Positions 21,518 through 31,102 of a stretch of 64,000 nt of DNA are shown here, one piece after another; positions within the stretch are counted from its first letter, which is position 1, and the number at the start of each line of letters is the position of its first letter. A program made the translations under genes and the position numbers. The DNA comes from Acorus gramineus (lineage: Eukaryota > Streptophyta > Magnoliopsida > Acorales > Acoraceae), in NCBI GenBank assembly GCA_030737835.1, contig JAUJYN010000020.1, positions 682,001-746,000 of the forward strand, written 5' to 3'. The notes beneath the pieces are model-generated. The model worked only from the letters and a program-made list of their open reading frames with translations. It did not search any database and was not told where the DNA came from.

Positions 21518-24065
21518 TGGGTCCTTGTTGTCAGATTAAGGCTTGGGAAGGAGATTACAGCCCAGTAGTATGGTAGTGATGAATTGGTTCCAATTTCTAA
21601 GGAATTGATCGCGTCTCAATAAATGGAGCTTCGTTCCCGTGCATCGGTATTGCTGGTAACCATGGAGTTCGTGTATGGCACCGGCTTCCAGTTTTTGAGG
21701 ATGTGGCGTTTTTATCATTAATGGGCGATGTCTTCTTCAATTTTCCTGATCAGGATTAAGGGGCCTTGCGGGGTCATCATTGAGACCTGGGCTAGGGTGC
21801 TCCTTGTTTCTTGTTTGGTTGTTGGGATATCCTATATCGGGACCTCATGGTGCCCTGCCAAGGGGTTCTTTTTGCCCAGTCAGAGAATATCTTTGAAACA
21901 TCTATTTGATGATTGATTTTTCCTCTCACTTGGAAGGTGCTGTAGAGAGTGGTGATGCGTACGATCGAGATTGGGTCCGTCCTCTTGTAGCTTGGTGGGC
22001 GATTGCTTATGGACTGGGTTCCATAGCCACATTTGGAGTCACTTTGATATATCATCGTGCATTAAGGCTACATGGTAGAGGACAGAGCCCTGTGAGGTGC
22101 TCCCAAATACTATCTAGGATGCTTGTTGGTGTGCCCATATGGCAGAGATAGTGGGCATGGGAGGTTACAAGGTACAGGCCACGCCGGAAGAGTGCTACCA
22201 GTTGATGTTGAGAGCGTGGACTCCCCGTGATGAATCTGCCCATTGAGTGCAGGATGCTGGAGTTCCAATGGTTGTAGTTGGGCGACCAATCGATGGCGGC
22301 TTGTGAAGCACAGTTCTTGATACTATCACGTTTTGCCCCTACATTGGTCGCATATGAGGAAACGTGATGCTAGCGTTCGTGATTTGACTCAACCGCCATA
22401 TCAGGTAGATGACGTCGCACAGGTATTGTCGTGGTTCGACGACCTCCTGCTGCGTGTCTTGCGGATTAAGTGCGGTTGAGCGGCTTACCCAGCGTGTAAG
22501 TGTCATCATGAGCGCCAGCCATGCTCGAGGAGCAGAATCTGGACTTAATCGTTCGAGGAATTGTTATGATCTCCCCGTGGAGGTTGAAGATCAGGTACCC
22601 CTTGCCATGAATTGAAGATTTGTTTGACTTGCTCTGGGAGCGAGTGTCTGCTTTTAGATCGAACTTCGTGTGGGGTACCACATATTGGAGATCCGGGAGT
22701 CAGGCATTCCGTTGATGGCCTTTCGTGATCGTCTCGGGCACTACGAGTTCTAAGTACCGCTGTCAAGGTTGATGAATGCGCCGGATGCCTTCTAGGATCT
22801 CATAAGTTTTATTGGGTCTCCGTGGACTACTCTGAGGTAGTCTTCATTGAGGTTGTCAATGTAAAGGCAATATGGGTAACTTCGTTGCCCCTTGGTTGGC
22901 ATGCCCTCAAGCAAAGTTCGAGAATCATCATCGCGTGGAAAGCGTCAGTCCATCGAGATTCCTCAGTGGACGTGGGAGTGAGTTATCATGGATTGTTGCG
23001 GGCTTGCTAAAGTCACGTTCGGGTCGCGACACCGTCTAGGTGATCATTGACCGACTGACTAAGTCCGCGCTTCCCTCCCTATCCGACTGACTGACTCTGT
23101 GGAAGCCTTGGCTCGGGTATTCATCTTCGCAATTGTTCATCTTCATGGCACTCCGATCGACGCTATTTCCCGTTGAGATGCGAGGGTTACTGTGAGGTTA
23201 TGGCGTAGCCTTGGTAGGCTTTGGCGCAGGGCCTCCATTTAAGTATAGCATTTCACCGCCAATGGATGGCCAAGCAAAGAGGACGATTCAGACCTTGAAG
23301 GACATGGTAAGTGCCTGCATGCTCGACTTGGGGCAGTTGGGTGAGGCACCACCCATTTGGTGGGGTATGCCTGCAAGACAACTGCCATTCGAGCGTCCTG
23401 ATGGTACTGTAAAAGGCACTCTACGGGTGCAGTTTTAATACCTCCCTCATTTTGGGACGATTGAAGAGCGCCAGTTTGAGGGGCCAGAAATTATTTAACT
23501 GACCTTGCGGTGGCCAGGTTGGTTCTTATGTGCATCCGCACCTCCCGGAACAAACAAAAGGGCTACACAGGTCATTGTCGCCAGGAGCTTGCCGTCGCAT
23601 TTGGCAATTAGGTTTTCCTAAAGGTGTCCTAGTTTAAGGGCATCCTCTATTTCGATGTTCGAGACAAGTTGAGTCGGCCCTTCATCGGACCGGTTATCGT
23701 CTTTGAATGGATTGGGGGAGGTGGCTTGTCATGTAGCCTTTCCCCCACAGCTGGCTCATGCCCACGACGTCATCCTTGTCTCGAAGCTGAGGCGTTCTGT
23801 CCACGATCCTGCTCATGTCATTCCGTTTGACTGCCTCACCCTCGAGCTGGATTTGTCGTTCGTGGAGCAGTGGATCGAGGGAAAGTACCAACGGCAGAAG
23901 AGTCTCCCAACTAATACCATTCCTTTGATTAAAGTGTGTCGGTAGCACCAGTGTGGTGCATAGACCACTTGGGAGCAGAAGGTCAATGTATGATACCGGC
24001 TATGTTCGGTCTTCCCTTTGGGTTTCCTTAAATTTTGAGGACTAAATTTCCTAAGGGGGGGAGAA
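21518..24065 (+). pseudogene. Interior of the outer plus-strand element: gag scrap and degenerate pol
   Basis: It continues the gag reading split at 11321. A segment at about 21757-21880 matches LTR sequence elsewhere (29850-29970), so the interior is chimeric. From about 22083 it parallels 878-2859: RT pieces (HYEF-stop-VPLSRLMNAPDAF, VVFIEVV at about 22730-22855), integrase pieces (DRLTKSA, RLHGTPID, QAKRTIQTLKDMV, about 22950-23450) and the tail GEVACHVAFPPQLAHAHDV with VEQWIEGK (23703-23945). RNase H is missing at the same place as in the first copy, and the TAA after HYEF and the TAG replacing Trp before VIIDRL are shared with it. Confidence 0.82.
24053..24065 (+). other. Polypurine tract
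   Basis: AAGGGGGGGAGAA directly before TGTTATGCC at 24066. Confidence 0.85.
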
Positions 24066-24348
24066 TGTTATGCCTGTGTCATTTGGAGCCTTATTTTTTT
24101 TTATCGGAGTCGCTAAAATTTTGGCTTTTAGCTACCTGCGGGAGTTGGAGTACTCTGATTGAAAATCTAACTACATATTATGGGTTCTGGTACCATTTTG
24201 TACTACCCATAAAAATTTCATCGAATTCCGGTAACGTTTTGAAAATATGCAGTTCCGAACCGTATCCGGATTTTGAGAGTTCCTGGTTTTATTGGTCGAA
24301 TAGTATTAGATATTTTGGTGAATATGGTGATCTTTGGTAACCTCACCC
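24066..24348 (+). repeat. Start of the 3' LTR of the outer element
   Basis: It opens TGTTATGCCTGTGTCATTT after the polypurine tract and contains the CATCGAATTCCGGTAACG block at about 24217-24234. It is cut at 24348 (flank CACCC) by another LTR. Its remainder is not visible downstream. Confidence 0.8.
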
Positions 24349-26472
24349 TGTTATGCCTGTGTCATTTGGAGCGCTCTGATTGAGAATTTGGCTACATAAT
24401 TTTTTTTCTCCTCGAAGTTATGTATTTCCAATTTACTATTTGGATTTGATTTTGTTAAAATCCAAGATGAAGAGGTTTAAATATTATTTTATTATGAGAT
24501 GTCCAGTTTTGAGTTAGCTTTCGTACAAAAGTGGAATCAGATCAACTGGATTCATGTAGAAAGAGTTATGGGTATTTTTCCAAGTATACCCCGGGGACGA
24601 AAATTCTGGCAGCAGCCCTATTCAATGTTTAGCTCTAATTTAGGAATAGCTAGAGAGATTATTTGATCTTGGAATAAACATGAAAGTTGTAGATAATATT
24701 CTTAGCATTCCAACGGAATTGGAATTGTGCAATTCGGAGCTATATCGAGGAAGTTATGGCTGTTCCAGTGAAGCATGTACAGAATTTCTGGTCAAGGACG
24801 ACTTAGTCATTTTCCCTCTTTAGATATTTATTTGTGCCCAAACAAAATATCTCTCCCTCTCTCTCTCCCATTCCCCACGTCTAACTCATCTTGGTCTCTC
24901 TTCCTCTCTTTCAAAGCCCCCCCCAAGGTGTTTGTTTTAATTCCCCAAAGAGAAGGAGAAGGTGGAGGAGGAAGTGATGGTGAGTGTTTGTGTAGGTGTT
25001 GTTGTTGTTGTGATCTCCTCTCTCTCAAGCACCCTCTCATATCTTGTTCTCCCCTCCCTGATTTGCAGCCAAAGGAGGGCTGAGGAGGTGGTGGTGGTGG
25101 AGGTGGTCGCGGGTGCATCGAGGGCCCCCGAGTCTCCCCCTTTCATTCCAGCTCCAAAGGTGAGCTCTCCCCCTTCTTTTCTTGGTTTTCATGGCATAGG
25201 GGGCTGTTAGGGTGTTCATGCATGCTATGCATATGGGTTAGAGTGTGTGTGAGAGGTTGGGGAGGGTTAAAAAAGAGGTTGGGAGAGGCTGGGCGCGCGT
25301 TGGGGGCAGTCTACGCTCGTGTGGGCGCAGGCGTGCGCACAGGAGGGCGCTGGCAGGCGCAGGCGGGCACGCAGACGTGCGCGGGTGCGTGTGGAGTGGG
25401 CGCGCGGGCGCATGCGCACGAGCGCGCGGGTGCACGCGGAGTGGGCGCGCGGGTGCGCGCGAGAGTGCGTGCCGGCGCGCGCGAGCGTGCTGGGCAGTGC
25501 GCCTAGGCGCGGGGCTGGGGGCCAGTGCGCGTGTGTGTGCGTGCTTGGGATGCGGGGGGTTTTGCACCGGCGCGCAGTGCAAGCGAGGGCACGCGGGCTG
25601 GACGTGCAGTGCGTCTGGGCCCACAAGCAGGCGCGCGGCAGTGCGTCGAGGGTGCTGGGGCGCGCGCGTGCGTGCGTATGCATGCGTGCGCGTGCGTGGG
25701 GCCATGCATGTGGCTGCCCGAGGGTTCGGGTAGGTGTCGGGGCACTCAGACTCGTGTGCGTACGTGCGTGCTCGCATGCGTGCGAGTACGTATGCATGCT
25801 TGTACGAGTATTTGGTATTTCTAATGATTTCTATGTGTAAATTGTGTTGTTACTCACCAAATTGGATGCCCCTACCTTGCAGATCTCGTCGGATTGGAGG
25901 CGCGAGGTCCCGGGTTGTAAGGTGAGTGGTTCGATTCCAAATCCCCCCCCCCCCTCTCTAGGGATGCGTTTGACGCACGTAGATGCGCGTCGTGCATCAA
26001 TGGGGCCCCCTAGCTATAATATGTAGATACCATGTTAATTCATGTTTGCTATGATATAACCATGCCTTGTTAGACATTATATGCTAGGGATATACACCAA
26101 TGATTCATGCATAGAGGCCCAGACATGCTGAGACACCATGTCCCATGCTTGAAAAGTCTTGATCTTTGCATTTCTGCCATTTAGTTTAATTTATTTAAAT
26201 CCAATGAGATTATATTGGTCTTGTATCGATGTTTAAAGGTATCGTTTGAGCAATTATCTAGATGTAGATGATCCAGTAGTGTTGTGTAGACCAATAATTC
26301 CGGGTCTCTTTGACCGACGGTATGGTCTCTCCCCAAAGTCCCAAGAGTCTCCCTAAGGGAGTGAGGGTGAGGGTAAGGGTGAGGTGGGTCGCGCCGCCGC
26401 GTGACCCTTTTATCCATTGGGATTCTACCCATGTTTTTCCTTGAAGAAGAGAATTGATTATGTATTGAACTG
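24349..26472 (+). repeat. Long LTR fragment (39-nt-microexon subfamily)
   Basis: It opens TGTTATGCCTGTGTCATTT, closely matches the solo LTR from 40262, and holds a (CT)n run near 24850, an acceptor GATTTGCAG near 25068, donor GTGAGC at 25160, a GC-rich tract at about 25290-25815 and a 39-nt candidate microexon at 25883-25921. About 26219 it skips several hundred bases relative to the solo LTR, and at 26472 it changes to another LTR subfamily. The flanks (CACCC left; CTATT after 27935) differ, so this and the next piece are a recombinant, not one insertion. Confidence 0.75.
25883..25921 (+). other. Candidate 39-nt LTR microexon
   Basis: Framed by CTACCTTGCAG and GTGAGTGG; CTCAC lies about 30 bases upstream. 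Confidence 0.6.
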
Positions 26473-26660
26473 TGCGCCCGGGGCGGGTGGCCGTGCGTAT
26501 GGCTGCCCGGGGGTTCAGGAGTGAGTCGGGGCACTTGGGCACGCGTGCGTACGGGCCGTATGTACGCTTGTCCGAGTGTTGGGTATTTTTAACGTATTTG
26601 GTATGTATTTTGGATGTATTTGTGTATTTTACTCACCGTGTTGAATACCCTGTCTTGCAG

Positions 26661-26696
26661 ATCTTGACGGACGGTCACGCGACGACCCGGGTATTG
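26661..26696 (+). other. Candidate 36-nt LTR microexon
   Basis: TGTCTTGCAG precedes, GTGAGTGGG follows; TTTTACTCACC branch-like box about 30 bases upstream. Confidence 0.65.
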
Positions 26697-27065
26697 GTGA
26701 GTGGGACAATCCAACCCAGCAGGGAGACGCTATATGCACTTGGGCGTATACCGTCCTCCCCTGGGGCACCATAGTTTAATATTAACTTGTATAATATGTA
26801 ATCTATGCAAGCATGATTAGTATGTAGTATGCATGCCACCCTAGACCTTGTATGTTAGGGACTTGCACCCTTAGGATATGTGTAAGAACCATGCATCTTG
26901 ACACCATGTTTCATGCTAGGAAAGCCTCGACCTATGCATGTGTCCTATTAGTTTAATTTATTAAATTAAATGCAAACTTATGGTATATTTGCATGCCTTA
27001 GTAAATATTATAACCTGGTGGTTATTCTATATATGTTCCCCGCATCTTGGTTATGCGCCCTGGAG

Positions 27066-27081
27066 GAATTCTAAAGAATTC
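27066..27081 (+). other. LTR palindrome, arms GAATTCT and AGAATTC
   Basis: Perfect seven-base arms with a two-base centre AA, at the conserved position just after GCGCCCTGGAG. Confidence 0.55.
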
Positions 27082-27388
27082 ATGACACTAGAGTTGTAGA
27101 GATGCGTTGCCGACGGATCCAAGTGGATCGTATACGTGTGGATAGGCTGTTTCTTTTCCCTTCGTTGGATCCATATAGAGACTGCCCCAGCGTTAGACAG
27201 GCCTTCCTGACAGAGGGCTCCCATCAGTAGGCACCTCCTGATTTGGGTTCGGACTGTGCTGAATTGTGGGAGTAGACCAGGCGGCCTACAGAGTGGAGGA
27301 GAGACTATCGGTGGACCAAGGGTGATTAACAGCCTAGTCAGTCCCAATAGACCATGTCACCTATTTAGAGGGTGAGGGTGAGGGTGTG

Positions 27389-27413
27389 GTGGGTCGGCGA
27401 TGTTGCGACCCAC
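27389..27413 (+). other. LTR stem-loop, arms GTGGGTCG and CGACCCAC
   Basis: Perfect eight-base arms around loop GCGATGTTG, just after a run of GGGTGA repeats. Confidence 0.65.
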
Positions 27414-27935
27414 TGGATTGTGTATTTCCTGCCACTTTGAGGCTTTGAAAATTTTTTTATGTTAATATGAATTGTGATGCATGGGTTGTGCTATTCACTG
27501 AGCGTGTGGCTCACCCCTCGCATAATTTTTCTCCAGTTATCACTGAGTCGGATCTGAAGGAGGAGCTCCCCGAGGGACTTCATCAGTAGCGGAGCAGCGC
27601 CACGTCCCGCGAGTGTTAGAGGCCATCAGCATCCCTTTTTTATTGTATGTATTATATTTCCGTGCTTGGGCACCTGTTTGTATTATATTGGATGTCATTA
27701 TATATATTGGCTCTCACAGGACAGTTGATTATGTATCGAGTCTGTAATATGTTTTTGAATTACAGAGTCAGTCTTTTAGCTTCCGCTATTTGTGTGTATA
27801 TCATGTCAGCCTTGTTTTTGTCTGTGTTGTCATTTTTAACAGTTGTTTAGAGTATGTTATTGACCTCCTGTATAGACTGCTGATATCATATATACACTTG
27901 CCGCGTCCCGGGGACGGCCGCCTTGGGGCGTGACA

Positions 27936-27982
27936 CTATTTCCCGTGAAGATCAGAAAAAAACTACTTTCACCTGTCCCTAT
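27936..27982 (+). pseudogene. 47-base RT scrap of another gypsy element (Athila-like)
   Basis: The only sequence between a plus LTR end (27935) and a minus LTR end (27983). One frame reads ISREDQKKTTFTCPY, which matches the DQ-KTTFTCPYGT stretch of gypsy RT as found in Athila-type elements. It is probably what is left of an older element that served as insertion target on both sides. Too short for a firm clade. Confidence 0.5.
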
Positions 27983-28111
27983 TGTCACGCCCCTGGGCAG
28001 CCGTCCCTGAGATGTGGCAATAATAAAATATCAGCTATCAATACCTGAGGTTAATAAAGACTCCAACAACAACATAAAAGGTGGCAAAGCAAGGATAATG
28101 ATAACTGACTG
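27983..28111 (-). repeat. Terminal fragment of a minus-oriented long LTR
   Basis: It starts TGTCACGCCCC and matches 53724-53850, then at about 28111 switches to plus-oriented LTR sequence. Only the outermost 129 bases remain. Confidence 0.75.
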
Positions 28112-28227
28112 AGCGTATTATGTGTCCTGGTGCCATTTTAAGCCACTCATGAAAATTTCATCGAATTCCGGCAACGTTTCCAAAATTTTGCAGTTCCGGG
28201 GCGTATCCGGGTTTTTAAGTCGCACGC

Positions 28228-28237
28228 TATATATATG
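28228..28237 (+). promoter_or_regulatory. TATA box of the LTR promoter
   Basis: TATATATATG about 120 bases upstream of the palindrome; the solo LTR from 46173 has TATATAAAGG at the matching place. CTATTCATCATC follows in both and may hold the start site. Confidence 0.5.
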
Positions 28238-28361
28238 TGAGACCTAAAACTCGAGTTACTATTCATCATCTTCCTCCCCGAGCCCTCTCTCTCCCCTTCT
28301 CCGTTTTTCTTCCGTTTGAGCCCCTTAGACCCTTCAAAATCGAAAACCCAAAGCACGGGAA

Positions 28362-28386
28362 GTGTAGATCGGGTCCCGATCTACAC
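28362..28386 (+). other. Perfect 25-bp palindrome in the LTR leader
   Basis: GTGTAGATCGGG, one base T, then its exact reverse complement CCCGATCTACAC. Also present at 46571-46595 and 33451-33475, and degraded at 39481-39505. Confidence 0.7.
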
Positions 28387-29509
28387 ACCGGTGCTCTCAA
28401 ATCCGATTTCCGACGTATTTTGCCCTTCCTTCCGCCCTCTCTTCTCCTCAGCCCAGTCCCATTTTGGAGGTGGAAAGAGGTCTAGTTGGTGGAGACCTTT
28501 GGGGAGGAGCTTCGGTGCGAAAGGAGCTTCCGGATCCCTTCTTCTCCTCTCCTTGCCTTGGGTAAGCTTCCTTTCCTTGCTTCTCTTGTTTAGATGCTTG
28601 TTAGGGGAAGTTATGGGTGTGAGAAGGGCGGCTGGGGGCTGTCGGAGGTGGTTGGGGGGGGTCGGAGGCCAAGGGTGGCCGGGGGTTGGTGGTGGTGGTG
28701 CTCGGGCTGGTGGGAGATGTCCTCGGGCGCAGGCAGCAGCGGCAGCGGCTCAGGCAGCGCACATGCTGGGCGCGCGCGGGTGTGCGCGGGTCTGGTGCGA
28801 GGAGCTGGTCGTGCTGGGCGCGCGGGACGGGCTGGCAGTGCTGGCGTGCTCGGGCTGGGGGCCTCAGGCGGCACAGGCGCGAGCGTGCGCGCGGGCGTGC
28901 GCTCGGGGGAGCTGGTCGTGCGGGTGCCGTGTGCGAGGAGCTGGAGGCCAGCCAGGCGTGCGGGTGCTGGGCGTACGAGCGCGGGTGCTATGCGCGAGGT
29001 GCTGGTCGAGCAGGCGAGGTGTGCGCGAGGCGTGGTCGAGCAGGCGAGGTGTGCGCGAGGCGCGGTGGGGCAGGCGAGGTGTGCGCGAGGCGCGATGGGG
29101 CAGGCGAGGTGTGCGCGAGGTGCTGGTCGAGCAGGCAGTGCGCGCGGAGGGCGCGGCGAGGCAGTGGTGGTGCGCGCGGGGTGCGCGCGGGGCGAGGTGC
29201 TGCGCGCGGGGGCCGTGCGGAGTGCTCGCGGGGCGGCGCGAGGTGTTCGGGGCGCGCGGGCTACTGCGGCTGGGCGCAGTGGACGCGCGGAGCCCCGGGG
29301 GTGGTGCGGCGGCGTGTCCAGGCGGCGGGCAGGGGCCGGCGGTGCGCGGGGTGCGCGGGCTGAAGGGCCGCGGTGCACCCGGGCGGTCAGGTGGCCGTGC
29401 GGGTGGTTGCCGGGGGTGTTGGGTGTTTGATTTGGGGTTTTGGGGTATTTATTGTGTATTATTGGGTATTTGTGGATTTATTCTAACCAGTTAATACCCT
29501 GTCTTGCAG

Positions 29510-29545
29510 ATCTCGACGGACGGTCGCGCGTCGACCCGAATTCCG
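29510..29545 (+). other. Candidate 36-nt LTR microexon
   Basis: TGTCTTGCAG precedes, GTGAGTGGG follows. The upstream box reads TCTAACC rather than CTCACC. Confidence 0.6.
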
Positions 29546-30016
29546 GTGAGTGGGACAACCCAACCCAGTTTGGGAGGCGTTACATGCTTTGGGCGTGTAC
29601 CGATCTCCCCTGGGGCGTATAGTTTGTATTAATTATTGCAATTATAATCTATGTAAGCATGATGTGTGTGTAGAATTGCATGCCACCCTAGATTGTGTGA
29701 TAGGGACTTGCACCCTTAGGATTGTGCATGAGCCGTGCATCCTGCCACCTCGCTATCATGCTAGGAAAGCCCGACCTGTGCATGCGTCCTATTAGTTTGG
29801 TTTATTTAATTAAATGCGAACTGTAATAATAGATAGCATGCTTAGGGAATATAAGGGGGCCTTGCGAGGTTAACATTGAGACCCGGGTTAGGGTACTCCG
29901 TGTTCCTCGTTTGGTTGTCGGATGTCCTACATCGGGACCTCAGGTTACCCTCCCAAGGTCTCTTTTCCCCTTTATGTCGTATTTATTTCCCCGCATCCTG
30001 GTTATGCGCGCTGGTG

Positions 30017-30032
30017 GAATTCTGAGGAATTC
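30017..30032 (+). other. LTR palindrome, arms GAATTCT and GGAATTC
   Basis: Seven-base arms with one T-G wobble and centre GA, at the conserved position. Confidence 0.45.
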
Positions 30033-30333
30033 AAGACATTAGAGTTGTAGAGATGTGCTGTCAGCGGATCCGAGTGGATCATATGCGATGGATAGGCTGT
30101 TCTGTTCCCTTCGTCGGATCCTGTTAGAGACTACCTCAGCGTTAGACAGGTTGTCCCGTGCAGGGGCTCCCATTAGTAGGCGCCTCCTGTTTTTGTGAAG
30201 GACTGTGATGAACATGGGAGTGGCCAAACGACCTACGGAGTGAGGAGAGACTATCGGTGGACCAAGGGTGACCAACAGCCTAGTCAGTCCCAAGAGCCTA
30301 GGTCACCTGTTGAGAGGTGAGGGTGAGGGTATG

Positions 30334-30358
30334 GTGGGCCGGCGATGCGACGACCCAC
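30334..30358 (+). other. LTR stem-loop (first of two), one mismatch
   Basis: Arms GTGGGCCG and CGACCCAC around GCGATGCGA; one C-A mismatch. Confidence 0.45.
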
Positions 30359-30442
30359 AGGATTATGTATGGATGATTATCAACCCGCTAAGTCCCAACA
30401 TCCTAGGTCACCTGTTGAGGGTGAGGGTGAGGGTGAGGGTAT

Positions 30443-30467
30443 GGGGTTCGGCGATGTAACGAACCCC
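30443..30467 (+). other. LTR stem-loop (second), arms GGGGTTCG and CGAACCCC
   Basis: Perfect eight-base arms around GCGATGTAA. Two stem pairs differ from the GTGGGTCG copies and both sides changed together. A run of five G-triplets (30424-30446) precedes it. Confidence 0.65.
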
Positions 30468-30986
30468 CGGATTGTGATATTATGCCACTTGTGGCTTATG
30501 AATTGCTTAAATGTGGTTAATATGAACTGTATGCATGGGTTGTGCTATTCACTGAGCGTGTGGCTCACCCCTCGCATATTGTCTTTTTCAGTGATATCTG
30601 AGGGAGGAGCTTCTCGGGCGACGACACCAGTAGAGGGTAGCGCCGCGTCCCACGAGTTTTGAGGCCATCAGCACCCTTCTTTCAGTTGTATGTATATATT
30701 CTGTGCTTGGGCACCTAGTTGGATTATGTATGGATTTTATTTGTGTATATATATGGGCATGTTGGCTCTCACAGGACTTACGATTATGTATCGAGTCTGT
30801 AGTATGTTTTGACTACAGACTCAGTCTTTTAGCTTCCGCATTTGGTGTATATATTATGTCAGCCCTGCTTTTATCTGTGTTGTCATTTTAGTTGTTGTTT
30901 GTGGTATATTATTGAACTCTTGTTACTGATATCATATATACACTTGCCGCGTCCCGGGGACGGCCGCCCTGGGGCGTGACAAAAGT

Positions 30987-30998
30987 TGGTATCAGAGC
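30987..30998 (+). other. Primer binding site, initiator tRNA-Met type
   Basis: TGGTATCAGAGC five bases after the LTR end at 30981. Confidence 0.92.
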
Positions 30999-31102
30999 CT
31001 GGTCCTGTCAGAGCCAAGTGTCTTCCTTTTTCGTAGAGATGAGTCCTAGGATTTCTATATGCGTATTCTGATCCTAGTGTCTGGTTTTCTTAGGTTGCTG
31101 AT

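Larger units (their letters stand above)
26473..27935 (+). repeat. LTR 3' portion of a second subfamily
   Basis: It begins inside a GC-rich tract and matches the LTRs ending at 30981 and 49670, closing with GGGGCGTGACA at 27935. It includes the 36-nt candidate microexon (26661-26696), the GAATTCT palindrome (27066-27081), a GGGTGA run (27370-27385), the stem-loop (27389-27413) and a pyrimidine/AG acceptor at 27536. Confidence 0.8.
28112..30981 (+). repeat. 5' LTR of a gag-bearing plus element, front truncated
   Basis: It matches the solo LTR 46173-49670 from about 150 bases in, so the true start is missing at the junction with the inverted scrap. It ends GGGGCGTGACA at 30981, followed by the PBS. 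It contains TATATATATG (28228-28237), a 25-bp palindrome (28362-28386), donor GTAAGC at 28562, a GC-rich tract (about 28715-29420), the 36-nt candidate microexon (29510-29545), the GAATTC hairpin (30017-30032), a duplicated block with two stem-loops (30334-30358 and 30443-30467) and an acceptor at 30591. Confidence 0.85.

Noticed and set aside
28316-29494. ORF of 392 codons on the plus strand and 255 codons opposite
   Set aside because: Both cross the GC-rich LTR tract, the candidate donor at 28562 and repeated GCGAGGTGTGCGCGAGG words; composition only.
30420-30446. GGGTGAGGG run considered as interstitial telomere
   Set aside because: Plant telomere is TTTAGGG; the spacer here is TGA.
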